From the NCBI RefSeq assembly GCF_011605345.1, contig NZ_JAAOXM010000007.1, positions 186,001 to 250,000 on the forward strand: 64,000 bases of DNA, given 5' to 3'. Shown piece by piece: positions 7,377 through 15,537 of the stretch. Made by a program: the position numbers and the translations under genes. Position 1 is the stretch's first letter. Every line of letters starts with the position of its first letter. The stretch is from Burkholderia sp. D-99 (lineage in GTDB: Bacteria > Pseudomonadota > Gammaproteobacteria > Burkholderiales > Burkholderiaceae). The notes under the pieces are model-generated. The model saw only the letters and a program-made list of their open reading frames with translations, ran no database searches and was not told the origin of the DNA.

Positions 7377-7877
7377 TTACTGCTTTGCAGCGTGCTGCAC
7401 GTCCTTCGACGCATGCCACACGCGATAGCGCACCTCGAAACCGTCCGGCACGTAGACGACGAGCGGCAGGCGGCTGTTGTAGCGCAGCAGCTGACCATCG
7501 CCGCGTACCTGCACGAACCGTTGCTGCGGCGCCTGCCCCGGGCACGCCATCAGCGTCGATGCCGGCCCCTTCACGTCGGTGAGCTGGTAGTACGTATAGC
7601 CCCAGCCCTTCACGTCCTCGGCGCTCAGCTCGCCGCCGAACCACTGCTGGTTGCAGTCGGTCTGCAACGTCTTGCCGATCATCAGCTCGACGCGCGCATC
7701 GCCTTCGTTCTCGAGCGCGGGCAGCGCGATCACGACGCGCTGCTGGCCGGCGGCTGCCTGCGGGAACATCTTGATCGACTCGGCCGGCACGGCAGGCGCC
7801 GATGCAGGCCCGGCCACGCAGGCGGCGGCAGTCGTCACGCAGAAGGCGGCCAGCGCGGCCCGGATCGCGAATTTCAT
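7377..7877 (-). CDS. eco: Ecotin, periplasmic serine protease inhibitor
   Basis: The 166-residue precursor has a signal peptide (MKFAIRAALAAFCVTTAAACVAG), so the inhibitor acts in the periplasm as a dimer against trypsin-fold proteases. Ecotin hallmarks are visible: VELMIGKTLQTDCN, GWGYTYYQL, the reactive loop STLMACP with Met as P1 (E. coli has STMMACP), LRYNSRLPLVVYVPD and YRVWHA near the end. The two cysteines that bridge the reactive loop are present. The start at 7877 has AGGAGCACATCG upstream. Single gene, convergent with the TetR regulator. Confidence 0.95.
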   Translation of the reverse strand: MKFAIRAALAAFCVTTAAACVAGPASAPAVPAESIKMFPQAAAGQQRVVIALPALENEGDARVELMIGKTLQTDCNQQWFGGELSAEDVKGWGYTYYQLTDVKGPASTLMACPGQAPQQRFVQVRGDGQLLRYNSRLPLVVYVPDGFEVRYRVWHASKDVQHAAKQ

Positions 7878-8020
7878 CGATGTGCTCCTGAAAAACAAAT
7901 GAGCCCCGGATGCTAACACTTTCGTCGCACGACCTTACGGCGCTGTAATTTGACGACACAATTGCAAACAGCTGGCAATCCCCTTGCGCGGTACTTATAG
8001 GGGAACCAACGGAGAACATC

Positions 8021-8335
8021 ATGCTGAAGCTCATTGCTGCCGCCGGCGTCGCGACCTTGCTGGCCGGCTGCGTCGTCGCCCCGGATGCCGGATACGGCTA
8101 CGGGCAGCCCTACTATTCCGATCCTGGCTACGCATACGCGCCGTCCCCCGTGTACGGCACGGTCAATATCTGGGGCGGTGGCGGCGGGCGCGACTGGGAT
8201 CGCGGCCGGCGCGATTACCACCGTTGGGACGGCGATCGTGGCAACCGCGGCAATGGCTGGGGACGCGGCGGACGCCGCGGCGACTGGAATGATGGCGGCG
8301 GGCGCGGTGACGGAGGCGGCGGCCATCGTCACTGA
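8021..8335 (+). CDS. Small Gly/Arg/Asp-rich lipoprotein
   Basis: The 104-residue protein has a type II signal peptide with lipobox LLAGC (Cys17), so it is expected to be membrane-anchored. The mature region is Tyr/Pro/Gly-rich (YGYGQPYYSDPGYAYAPSP). The last ~50 residues are a low-complexity Gly-Arg-Asp-Trp tail (WGGGGGRDWDRGRRDYHRW), probably disordered. GGAGAACATC precedes the ATG. Function is unknown; such lipoproteins are common in Burkholderia. It is divergent from ecotin. Confidence 0.7.
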   Translation: MLKLIAAAGVATLLAGCVVAPDAGYGYGQPYYSDPGYAYAPSPVYGTVNIWGGGGGRDWDRGRRDYHRWDGDRGNRGNGWGRGGRRGDWNDGGGRGDGGGGHRH

Positions 8336-8420
8336 CGCGCATTTGCAACCGTTTGTATCCGCGCACGGCCCACCGACGGCCGGCGCGTCACGCAGACGAA
8401 CGGACGGCCGCACAAAAGGC

Positions 8421-8449
8421 AAAGGCCCTCGCATGAAGCGAGGGCCTTT
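8421..8449. terminator. Bidirectional rho-independent terminator
   Basis: AAAGGCCCTCGC (8421-8432) and GCGAGGGCCTTT (8438-8449) are perfect arms with a five-base loop and T/A tracts on both sides. It separates the lipoprotein from the convergent Tyr/Gln-rich protein gene. Confidence 0.85.
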
Positions 8450-8515
8450 TGTCGTCCGGTGCGGCGAAGCGAACGCCGGCGGCGCCGGCCGTTCACGCGT
8501 CACGCATCCGCCCGC

Positions 8516-8878
8516 TTACCAGCCGGCCGGTTGCGCGTAGCCGCCCGATACGGGCGCACCGCACACATACGCGCGCTGGTAGCGGTCGTAGCAATAGTTC
8601 GGGCCGTCGTCCTGGTACTGCGCCTGCTGGTAGGTCGGATAGGCAGGCTGCTGGTACGCGGGGGCCTGGTAGTACGTCGGCGGCTGATAGGCCGGTGCCT
8701 GGTACGCGGGCGCCTGATAGGCAACGGGCGGATTCATCGCGGACGTCACGATCGCGCCCAGCACCGCGCCGCCGATCAATGCGCCGATGACGGCACCGCC
8801 GTCGTGACCATGCGCAGACGCCGGACCCGCCACGGCAAGCGAACCGGCGAGGACACACACTGCGGCAATTTTTTTCAT
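8516..8878 (-). CDS. Secreted protein with glycine-zipper-like segment and PAYQ repeats
   Basis: This 120-residue protein has the signal peptide MKKIAAVCVLAGSLAVAGPASA. A short hydrophobic glycine-rich segment (GGAVIGALIGGAVLGAIV, about 27-45) follows, suggesting membrane association. Then a tandem low-complexity region of YQAPAYQ/PAYQPP repeats runs from about 52 to 86, and a Cys-containing C-terminus (NYCYDRYQRAYVCG) ends the protein. GGGAGTCC precedes the ATG. No enzymatic domain is seen; an envelope or structural role is inferred only from composition. Confidence 0.7.
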   Translation of the reverse strand: MKKIAAVCVLAGSLAVAGPASAHGHDGGAVIGALIGGAVLGAIVTSAMNPPVAYQAPAYQAPAYQPPTYYQAPAYQQPAYPTYQQAQYQDDGPNYCYDRYQRAYVCGAPVSGGYAQPAGW

Positions 8879-9034
8879 GATGGACTCCCACGCGAAGTGG
8901 TACTGGATGCGATGCATTGTGGCGGCACGCGGCCGTAATAGATGCAGCAAGTGGTAACGCGCGATTACCGCTATCACGCACACCGAAATGCGGTGCCGCC
9001 ATGCTACGATTTTCGGCATACAGGAGACGCCGTC

Positions 9035-9415
9035 ATGCAGCCCGAAACCGCCCACCGTTTCGATACCGAATTCGCCCCGCGCATCGCGCACGCGATCGCC
9101 GCCTTCTTCACCGATCACGTACTGACCGACGTCGTCCCGTATGGCGGCCACGGGCACCCGACGCGCGTGCAGATCCGCAGCGCGCCGCACGAGCATGTCA
9201 GCGGCTTCGAGCATCCGCTGAACCTCGAACTGACCTGGGACACCGACGAAATCGAGCGGCTGATGGAGCCGGACGGCCGGCAGCGCTTCGAGCACTACCT
9301 GGCCGCACTGCCGAAAAAGCTGGGTGCATGGGAAGGCGCGCGCGACATCGATCTCCTGTCACGCACGCAGGCCGACCCGCTCGTGCGGCTCGGCGGCCTC
9401 GACTTCGAAGGCTGA
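9035..9415 (+). CDS. Conserved hypothetical protein (126 aa)
   Basis: The ATG at 9035 is preceded by CAGGAG. The product is a soluble, acidic 126-residue protein with no signal peptide or membrane helix. It has an N-terminal FAPRIAHAIAAFFTDHV helix, a central RVQIRSAPHEH and LNLELTWDTDEIERL segment, and a C-terminal DPLVRLGGLDF. I recognise it only as a Burkholderiaceae-type conserved hypothetical. A longer reading from 8942 is not supported. It precedes an MFS exporter by 160 bp, with no sign of coupling. Confidence 0.65.
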   Translation: MQPETAHRFDTEFAPRIAHAIAAFFTDHVLTDVVPYGGHGHPTRVQIRSAPHEHVSGFEHPLNLELTWDTDEIERLMEPDGRQRFEHYLAALPKKLGAWEGARDIDLLSRTQADPLVRLGGLDFEG

Positions 9416-9574
9416 GTGCCGGCGTCGCGCCATGCGGCCCGGTGATACACTCGACCGGCCCCGCTCCGGTGCAGTTGCGCCGGCCGGGACGCTCATCGCC
9501 GCCTCCACCCTTGCGCATGGTTGTGTACGCAACCGGCAACCGGGCGCGCGGACAACCACGCATTTGCTCCCGCC

Positions 9575-10942
9575 ATGAACGCCGACATCGGCCTGCCGCT
9601 TCCACAACGCTACTGGGCGATTCTCTGCGTCGCACTGGGCATCACGCTCGCCGTGCTCGATGGCGCCATCGCGAACGTCGCGCTGCCGACGATCGCGCGC
9701 GACCTGCACGCGTCCGACGCCGGATCGATCTGGATCGTCAACGCGTACCAGCTCGCGGTCACGATCACGCTGCTGCCGCTTGCTTCGCTCGGCGAGCGCA
9801 TCGGCTATCGCCGCATCTATATCGCGGGGCTCGCGCTGTTCACCGCGGCGTCGCTCGGTTGCGCGCTCGCCGGCTCGTTGCCGATGCTGGCCGTGATGCG
9901 CGTGATCCAGGGTTTCGGTGCGGCCGGCATCATGAGCGTGAACGCGGCGCTCGTGCGGATGATCTATCCGTCGTCGATGCTCGGGCGCGGGCTGTCGATC
10001 AACGCGATGGTGGTGGCGTTGTCGTCGGCGATCGGGCCGACGGTCGCATCCGCGATCCTGTCGTTCGCATCGTGGCCGTGGCTGTTCGCGGTCAACGTGC
10101 CGATCGGCATCGCCGCGGTAATCGGCAGCCTGCGCGCGCTGCCATCCAACCCGCTGCACGATGCGCCGTACGATTTCCCGAGCGCACTGATGAACGCGTG
10201 CGTGTTCGGGCTGCTGATCACGGCGGTCGACGGGCTCGGTCACGGTGAAGGCCATGCGTACGTCGCGGCCGAGCTGGCCGTCGCGTTCGTCGTCGGCTAC
10301 TTCTTCGTGAAGCGCCAGCTGTCGCAACCGGCGCCGCTACTGCCCGTCGACCTGATGCGCATCCCGATGTTCGCACTGTCGATCTACACGTCGATGGCGT
10401 CGTTCACGTCGCAGATGCTCGCGTTCGTCGCGCTGCCGTTCTGGCTGCAGAACTCGCTCGGCTTCTCGCAGGTCGAGACGGGCCTCTACATGACGCCGTG
10501 GCCGCTCGTGATCGTGTTCGCCGCACCGCTCGCGGGCGTGCTGTCGGATCGCTATTCGGCAGGCATCCTCGGCGGAATCGGGCTCGCACTGTTCGCGGCC
10601 GGGCTGCTGTCGCTCGCGACGATCGGCGCGCACCCGGGCACCGTCGACATCGTGTGGCGGATGGCGCTGTGCGGTGCAGGCTTCGGGTTGTTCCAGTCGC
10701 CGAACAACCGCGCGATGCTGTCGTCGGCGCCGCGCGAACGCAGCGGTGGCGCGGGCGGCATGCTGAGCACCGCGCGGCTGACCGGCCAGACGCTCGGCGC
10801 CGCGCTCGTCGCGTTGATTTTCGGGCTCGTCCCCGATCGCGGGCCGACGATTGCGCTCTATGTCGCCGCGGCATTCGCGGCGGTGGCCGCGATCGTCAGC
10901 ATGCTGCGCATCGCGTCGCCGCGACCGGACGCGGTGACCTGA
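9575..10942 (+). CDS. MFS transporter, DHA2 (EmrB/QacA) type
   Basis: The 455-residue inner-membrane drug:proton antiporter-like protein has many hydrophobic segments, most likely 14 (not measured). MFS motif D1 appears as LDGAIANVALPTIARDL, motif A as GERIGYRRIYIAG, and the antiporter motif C region as SSAIGPTVASAIL. The short version from 9575 is chosen because the preceding 18 residues are hydrophilic and GC-rich. No membrane-fusion-protein partner (EmrA type) is adjacent, so it may act alone. The substrate cannot be told from sequence. Confidence 0.88.
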   Translation: MNADIGLPLPQRYWAILCVALGITLAVLDGAIANVALPTIARDLHASDAGSIWIVNAYQLAVTITLLPLASLGERIGYRRIYIAGLALFTAASLGCALAGSLPMLAVMRVIQGFGAAGIMSVNAALVRMIYPSSMLGRGLSINAMVVALSSAIGPTVASAILSFASWPWLFAVNVPIGIAAVIGSLRALPSNPLHDAPYDFPSALMNACVFGLLITAVDGLGHGEGHAYVAAELAVAFVVGYFFVKRQLSQPAPLLPVDLMRIPMFALSIYTSMASFTSQMLAFVALPFWLQNSLGFSQVETGLYMTPWPLVIVFAAPLAGVLSDRYSAGILGGIGLALFAAGLLSLATIGAHPGTVDIVWRMALCGAGFGLFQSPNNRAMLSSAPRERSGGAGGMLSTARLTGQTLGAALVALIFGLVPDRGPTIALYVAAAFAAVAAIVSMLRIASPRPDAVT

Positions 10943-10975
10943 CACCGCCGCACGCCGCACGCAGATCCCCGCGCG

Positions 10976-11569
10976 TCATTCGGCGTCGAGCGCATCCATC
11001 ACGAAACGCATGCGCGCCTGCACACTCACGCGCGGCAGTTCGATCAGCCAGTAGCCATATGACGTGTAGCACTCGACCATCGCGTCATAGGTGCGCAAGG
11101 CTTCCGCGAAATCCTGCCGACGCTCGGTGTCCTGTGCATAGATGTCCGGCCACGGCGGCGCGATGAACACGCGCCGGTGATAGCGGAAACGGCGCGCCGC
11201 GGCCTCCGCATGCGCGGGCACGGCCAGCCCCGTCAGCCGCAGATAGCCGATCACGTCCGGCACGCCACGATCGAAGAACACGGGCCCGCGCGCATGCTGC
11301 GCGAGATCGTACGAGCGCATCTCCCAGCTCAGCATCAGCTCGGCAAACGCGGCCGGGTCGCGCCACGGCAACGCCTGACCGTCGATCGCCATCTGGTCGC
11401 GGATCACGCCGCGCCCGGCTTCCTGCGAGCGCGCGTAACCGGCGTGCTCGAGCGCATCGAGCAACGTGCTCTTGCCCGAACCCGGGCCACCGGTCACGAC
11501 GAGGAAGCGGCGGGTGGCGTCGTCGATCGCGTCGTCCTCCGCGCCGGGCCCCTGTACGATCTCACGCAT
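10976..11569 (-). CDS. AAA-family ATPase/kinase-like P-loop protein
   Basis: The 197-residue P-loop protein has Walker A GGPGSGKST at about 30-38. A likely Walker B or acceptor motif is PVFFDRGVPDVIGYL (about 97-111), and a lid-like RFRYHRRVFIAPPWPDIY follows. This layout matches the small AAA_28-type predicted ATPases related to nucleotide kinases. The ATG at 11569 lies inside the last codons of otsA (8-bp overlap), so it is translated downstream of, and probably coupled to, trehalose-6-phosphate synthase. Whether it has a role in trehalose metabolism is unknown. Confidence 0.75.
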   Translation of the reverse strand: MREIVQGPGAEDDAIDDATRRFLVVTGGPGSGKSTLLDALEHAGYARSQEAGRGVIRDQMAIDGQALPWRDPAAFAELMLSWEMRSYDLAQHARGPVFFDRGVPDVIGYLRLTGLAVPAHAEAAARRFRYHRRVFIAPPWPDIYAQDTERRQDFAEALRTYDAMVECYTSYGYWLIELPRVSVQARMRFVMDALDAE

Positions 11570-12983
11570 GCACGGCCCGCCGGCCTGCGCGCCGCGTGAC
11601 CGACGCGGCGGCCGCGACACTGCGCAAGTCGGCGACGAACGTATCGCGCCAGACCGACAGGTCGTTCCCGCGCAGCCGCGCGAGGTTTTCCTCATGACGC
11701 GCCTGCCGCTCCGCGAGCGGCATCGACAGCGCACGCTCGAGCGCCTCGGCCATCTGCGACAGGTCGTACGGATTGACGAGGAGCGCGCCGGTCAGTTCGG
11801 CCGCCGCGCCCGCGAACTCCGACAACACGAGTACGCCCGGATCGGCCGGATCCTGCGACGCGACGTACTCCTTCGCGACGAGATTCATCCCGTCGCGCAA
11901 CGGCGTCACGTAGCCGACCTGCGACATCCGGAAGAACGCCATCAGCAGGTTGCGCTCGTACTTGCGGTTCAGGTACTGGATCGGTGTCCAGTCGAGCTGC
12001 GAGAAGCGGCCGTTGATGCGGCCGGCCTCGCCTTCGAGCGTTTCGCGAATGTCCTGATAGGTCTGCACGTCGGAACGCGTGGGTGGTGCGATCTGCAGGA
12101 GCGACACGCGCCCCTGCCAGCCCGGCGCGTTCGCGAGCATCCGCTCGAACGCCTGGAAGCGCTCGACGAGCCCCTTCGAATAATCGAGGCGGTCGACGCT
12201 CATCACCAGCTTGCGGCCGTCGAGCGCCTCGCGCAGCATCTTCACCGGCTTGCGCGCGCCGTACTGGACGGCCGCCTGCGCGATCGCGTCGGGATGGACG
12301 CCGATCGGATAGGCGGCGACCTTCACGACGCGACCGTGCGCATGCAGCATCCCGTCGTCGCTCGCCGCGCCGATCCCGCGCCGCTCGATGTAATCGGTAA
12401 ACGCCTGCTTGTCGGCCTCGGTCTGGAAGCCCGCGACGTCGTACGCGCACATGAACTTCACGAGCTCCTCGTGCGGCGGCACGAGACGCAGCATGTCGGG
12501 CGACGGAAACGGTATGTGCAGGAAGAAGCCGATCGGGTTCGTCACGCCGAGCTCGCGCAGGTAATGCGCGAACGGCAGCAGGTGATAGTCGTGCACCCAG
12601 ATCAGGTCGTCGGGGCGCAGCAATGCGGCGAGCTGCTTCGCAAGCATCGCGTTCACGCGCAGATAACCCGCGTACTCCTGGCGGTCGAAGCGTGCGAGAT
12701 CGCCGCGGTAATGGAACACCGGCCACAGCGTCGCGTTCGAGAAGCCGCGGTAATACTGGTCGTAGTCGCGCCGGGTCAGCCCGACCGTCGCGTAGGTGAC
12801 GTTGCCGTCCCGCTGGATCGCGGGCCCGGTGTCGGGTGTGCCGACGATCTCGCCATTCCAGCCGAACCAGACGCCGCCCGTTTCCTTCAGCGCGTCCATC
12901 ACGCCGACCGCCAGGCCACCGGCGCTCGGGCGCGTGTCCTCGCCGGCGGCGACACGGTTCGATACCACGATCAATCTGCTCAT
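11562..12983 (-). CDS. otsA: Trehalose-6-phosphate synthase
   Basis: This is the 473-residue GT20 glycosyltransferase that joins UDP-glucose and glucose-6-phosphate. Family features are visible: MSRLIVVSNRV, GGLAVGVMDAL, the WVHDYHLLP segment, GFFLHIPFPSPD, the SVDRLDYSKGLVERF donor-site motif, and DGMNLVAKEYVASQ. GGAGGGGAAGCCGC precedes the ATG at 12983. OtsB is not in the window; the next gene downstream is the overlapping P-loop protein. An osmotic or desiccation-stress role follows from the known pathway. Confidence 0.97.
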   Translation of the reverse strand: MSRLIVVSNRVAAGEDTRPSAGGLAVGVMDALKETGGVWFGWNGEIVGTPDTGPAIQRDGNVTYATVGLTRRDYDQYYRGFSNATLWPVFHYRGDLARFDRQEYAGYLRVNAMLAKQLAALLRPDDLIWVHDYHLLPFAHYLRELGVTNPIGFFLHIPFPSPDMLRLVPPHEELVKFMCAYDVAGFQTEADKQAFTDYIERRGIGAASDDGMLHAHGRVVKVAAYPIGVHPDAIAQAAVQYGARKPVKMLREALDGRKLVMSVDRLDYSKGLVERFQAFERMLANAPGWQGRVSLLQIAPPTRSDVQTYQDIRETLEGEAGRINGRFSQLDWTPIQYLNRKYERNLLMAFFRMSQVGYVTPLRDGMNLVAKEYVASQDPADPGVLVLSEFAGAAAELTGALLVNPYDLSQMAEALERALSMPLAERQARHEENLARLRGNDLSVWRDTFVADLRSVAAAASVTRRAGRRAVHA

Positions 12984-13124
12984 GCGGCTTCCCCTCCTCG
13001 ATTCGATTGGCTGGCGCACGGCGCGCGCCAAGGCGGACACGGCTGCCCGAAGGCGACCGTGCGGCGATTCAGACGTGAGAAATGCAGGTGTGAAAGGCAG
13101 CGGCGGAATACGGCGGCAACGACA

Positions 13125-13370
13125 TCAGGCGTCCTGCTCCTGACCGAGATCCCGCTGATAGTCGAGCCCTTCCGGGCGGGCGCCGCCCTGGTTGTGATCG
13201 CCGTCGGACGGCGTCTCGCCGGGCGCGCCGGCAGGCGGTGCCGATGGCGCGTCGGTCTGCGGACGCGGGCGGTCTGCGCCTGCATCGGGCGGCCGGGGCG
13301 AAAACCGTTTCGAACGGCGCATGGCCGGGTGTCTCATGTGCGGCGCGGCCCGAGGCCGTCGTAGAAACAT
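13125..13370 (-). CDS. Possible small Pro/Asp-rich protein upstream of otsA
   Basis: An open frame of 81 codons from 13370 encodes a Pro-, Gly- and Asp-rich, probably disordered peptide (DAGADRPRPQTDAPSAPPAG). The ribosome-binding site is weak and no domain is recognisable. It precedes otsA by 141 bp on the same strand. It may be only the otsA leader. Confidence 0.3.
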   Translation of the reverse strand: MFLRRPRAAPHMRHPAMRRSKRFSPRPPDAGADRPRPQTDAPSAPPAGAPGETPSDGDHNQGGARPEGLDYQRDLGQEQDA

Positions 13371-13610
13371 TCCATAACTGAAAAGTCTAGGTCGCTTCCT
13401 TGCACGCCAAAGTAACAATTACCTTCAATTTGTAACGTTTCGACCCCGCACGATCCACGTGTCCGACAATAGCGCCGCGCGCACGCGCGCGGCATGCCGT
13501 CCGGCGATTTGTCAAAGCTTTGCAGTTTTCCTATGACAATTGCGAAACAATGACGCGGCATGAGGGCGCGCATGCGTTGCCGCTCACCCAGACAGGACTT
13601 GCACTCAGGG

Positions 13611-14162
13611 ATGAACATTCGTTTCGAATCGCCGCGCCGGGCCATCTCGGCGCGCATCGTGCTGGCCGCGATCGCCACGGCCGCACTGCTGTCCGGCTGC
13701 AACTCGCTGTACAGCGAGGGCGCGACAGCCGGCGCCGGTATCGCGGGCGCCGCGATCGCCTCCAAGGTCACCAACAACGCCGCCGCGGCGACGGGCATCG
13801 GCCTCGGCGCCGTCGCCGGCGCGCGTGCGGGCGTCCAGTACACGCAGCGCGTCGCACACCGTTACACACAGGAACAGATCGCGAAGGCAGCCGGCCCGCT
13901 CGACGTAGGCGGCGTCGCGCCGTGGTCGACGCACCACTCGTTCCCGATCGAGGACGACGAGCAGGGCCGCGTGACGGTCAGCCGGATGATCAGTGTCGGC
14001 CCGCTCGACTGCAAGGAAATCGTGTTCGCCGTCGACACGCCCGCGAAAGCCGACAAGGCCGCGCAATCCGCGTTCTACGTCGCCACGATCTGCCGCGACG
14101 GCCCCGCGTGGAAATGGGCGTCGGCGGAACCGGCGACCGAACGCTGGGGCGCGCTGCAATGA
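13611..14162 (+). CDS. Lipoprotein, first of a paralogous pair
   Basis: The 183-residue lipoprotein has an N-terminal basic region, a hydrophobic stretch and lipobox LLSGC near residue 30. A Gly/Ala-rich segment (ATAGAGIAGAAIASKV ... GIGLGAVAGARAG) resembling a glycine zipper follows. The globular C-terminus contains GPLDCKEIVFAVD, TICRDGPAWKWASAEPA and ends TERWGALQ. The next gene has the same architecture and the same C-terminal WKWASAEPA-x-x-RWGxLQ, so they are paralogs. The stop overlaps the next start (ATGA), indicating translational coupling. Function is unknown. Confidence 0.8.
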   Translation: MNIRFESPRRAISARIVLAAIATAALLSGCNSLYSEGATAGAGIAGAAIASKVTNNAAAATGIGLGAVAGARAGVQYTQRVAHRYTQEQIAKAAGPLDVGGVAPWSTHHSFPIEDDEQGRVTVSRMISVGPLDCKEIVFAVDTPAKADKAAQSAFYVATICRDGPAWKWASAEPATERWGALQ

Positions 14163-14653
14163 GCGTCGCAATCCGTATCGCGGCCATCGGCGCGCTTTGC
14201 GCGGCGGCGGCCACGCTGTCGGGCTGCGGGTCGGTCGGCGCGGCGAGCGGCGCGCTTGCCGGCGCCGCGACGGGCCTCGTCACCGCGAACCCGGCGGTCG
14301 GCATCGGCGTCGGGATTGCCGTGCAGGCCGCGACCGACGAAGCCGTCAACCGCACGATGAAGCAGCTCCATCAGAACCAGCAGGACGCGATCGCGAAGGT
14401 AGTCGGCAGCCTGGCCGTCGGCGAAGTGAAGCCGTGGAAGGTGAAGAACACGCTGCCGCTGGAAAACGGCGAAGGCGAGGTGCGCGTCGCGCGCGCGTAC
14501 TCGTCGGCACTCGCGTTGTGCAAGGAATTCGCGTTTTCGGTGAAGGACGGCGACAAGGCCGACTGGTATTTCGCGAACGCGTGCCAGCAAGGCACGCACT
14601 GGAAGTGGGCGTCGGCGGAACCGGCGGTCGATCGGTGGGGGAATTTGCAGTAA
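14159..14653 (+). CDS. Lipoprotein, second of a paralogous pair
   Basis: The 164-residue lipoprotein has lipobox TLSGC (Cys23), then a glycine-zipper-like segment (GAASGALAGAATGLVTANPAVG). A helical linker (MKQLHQNQQDAIAKVVGSLAVG) and a C-terminal domain (LALCKEFAFSV ... ACQQGTHWKWASAEPA) follow, ending WGNLQ. It starts within the stop codon of the preceding paralog (4-nt overlap). The pair is probably anchored in the same membrane and may interact. It is not present as a third copy in this window. Confidence 0.82.
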   Translation: MSVAIRIAAIGALCAAAATLSGCGSVGAASGALAGAATGLVTANPAVGIGVGIAVQAATDEAVNRTMKQLHQNQQDAIAKVVGSLAVGEVKPWKVKNTLPLENGEGEVRVARAYSSALALCKEFAFSVKDGDKADWYFANACQQGTHWKWASAEPAVDRWGNLQ

Positions 14654-14775
14654 GGAGGCCGTGCGCATCATGCGGGCAGACCCCGCTGCCCCGGACTTCG
14701 CGCGGGACGCCACATCACCCTGCCCTTGATCGCGGCGGACAATGCATCGTCCGGATTCCGGAAAATCGATCCGAC

Positions 14776-15246
14776 TCAGCGGACGGCTTTCCCGATCAGA
14801 TCGCTCAGGTAGCGCTCCAGCACGCTGAACCGGACGATCGACGCATTCCGCCTCGTCGGATGCGGACTCGCCGCGGCCCTGACGTCGACCGGCAAATCAT
14901 CCCTCAGCCACATCTCCGGAATGTGCAACCTGGTGTACGTTCCGCCCGCGATTTCCTCAAGAACCATGTGTCCGCGCCACGGATACTCGCCGAACGACCC
15001 GGATCGTGCGCTGACGAACATGAGGGCACGCTCCCCGACCTGCAGCGGTACGTTACCCCAGGTCGGCGGACCGCCGACGAACTCGAGCTCAGCCCCGAGA
15101 TGGTCCGGTGCAATGCCCTTTCCAGTGGAATAGAGGTGTTCGACCTGAGCACGAAACACTTGTGGGCGTGGAGAATCGAGAACGGATACAAGCACCAGAT
15201 CGTACTGTTCCGCGGCGACCGCATACAGCCCCGTCTTCTCGCTCAT
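14776..15246 (-). CDS. Hypothetical protein (156 aa)
   Basis: I do not recognise this protein. The ATG at 15246 is preceded by AAAAGGTGCCC; the longer open frame upstream is GC-rich and lacks protein character. The product looks soluble with alternating strands: GLYAVAAEQYDLVLVSV, then LGAELEFVGGPPTWGNVPLQVGERALMFVSA and HMVLEEIAGGTYTRLHIPEMWL, and a helical end VLERYLSDLIGKAV. The middle segment resembles OB- or SH3-like beta proteins, which is only an impression. It is monocistronic, between the lipoprotein pair and the ABC transporter. Confidence 0.55.
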   Translation of the reverse strand: MSEKTGLYAVAAEQYDLVLVSVLDSPRPQVFRAQVEHLYSTGKGIAPDHLGAELEFVGGPPTWGNVPLQVGERALMFVSARSGSFGEYPWRGHMVLEEIAGGTYTRLHIPEMWLRDDLPVDVRAAASPHPTRRNASIVRFSVLERYLSDLIGKAVR

Positions 15247-15537
15247 GGGCACCTTTTGGATCGCTGACGAGGTTCGAAGGCATCGAATCGGCCCTGCAAT
15301 CGACAGGATTCGTTGCACCAGCCTCCGGCACTTGCCTGCCAGCCTGTCAGCGCATCGGCGATGCGCGTCACCGGCAAACGTCCCGGCCGCGACGGACTCA
15401 GTGCCTTTTGCTCTGCCAACGAACCGGGCGCCCGTCGCCGGCGCCAGGGACAAGCCGCGCTCGCATCGACACGAAGCGGTCGAATGAAACCGCGAAACCG
15501 GCATTCAGGCGATGTGGGCCCGAATGCCCCGCCGGCT

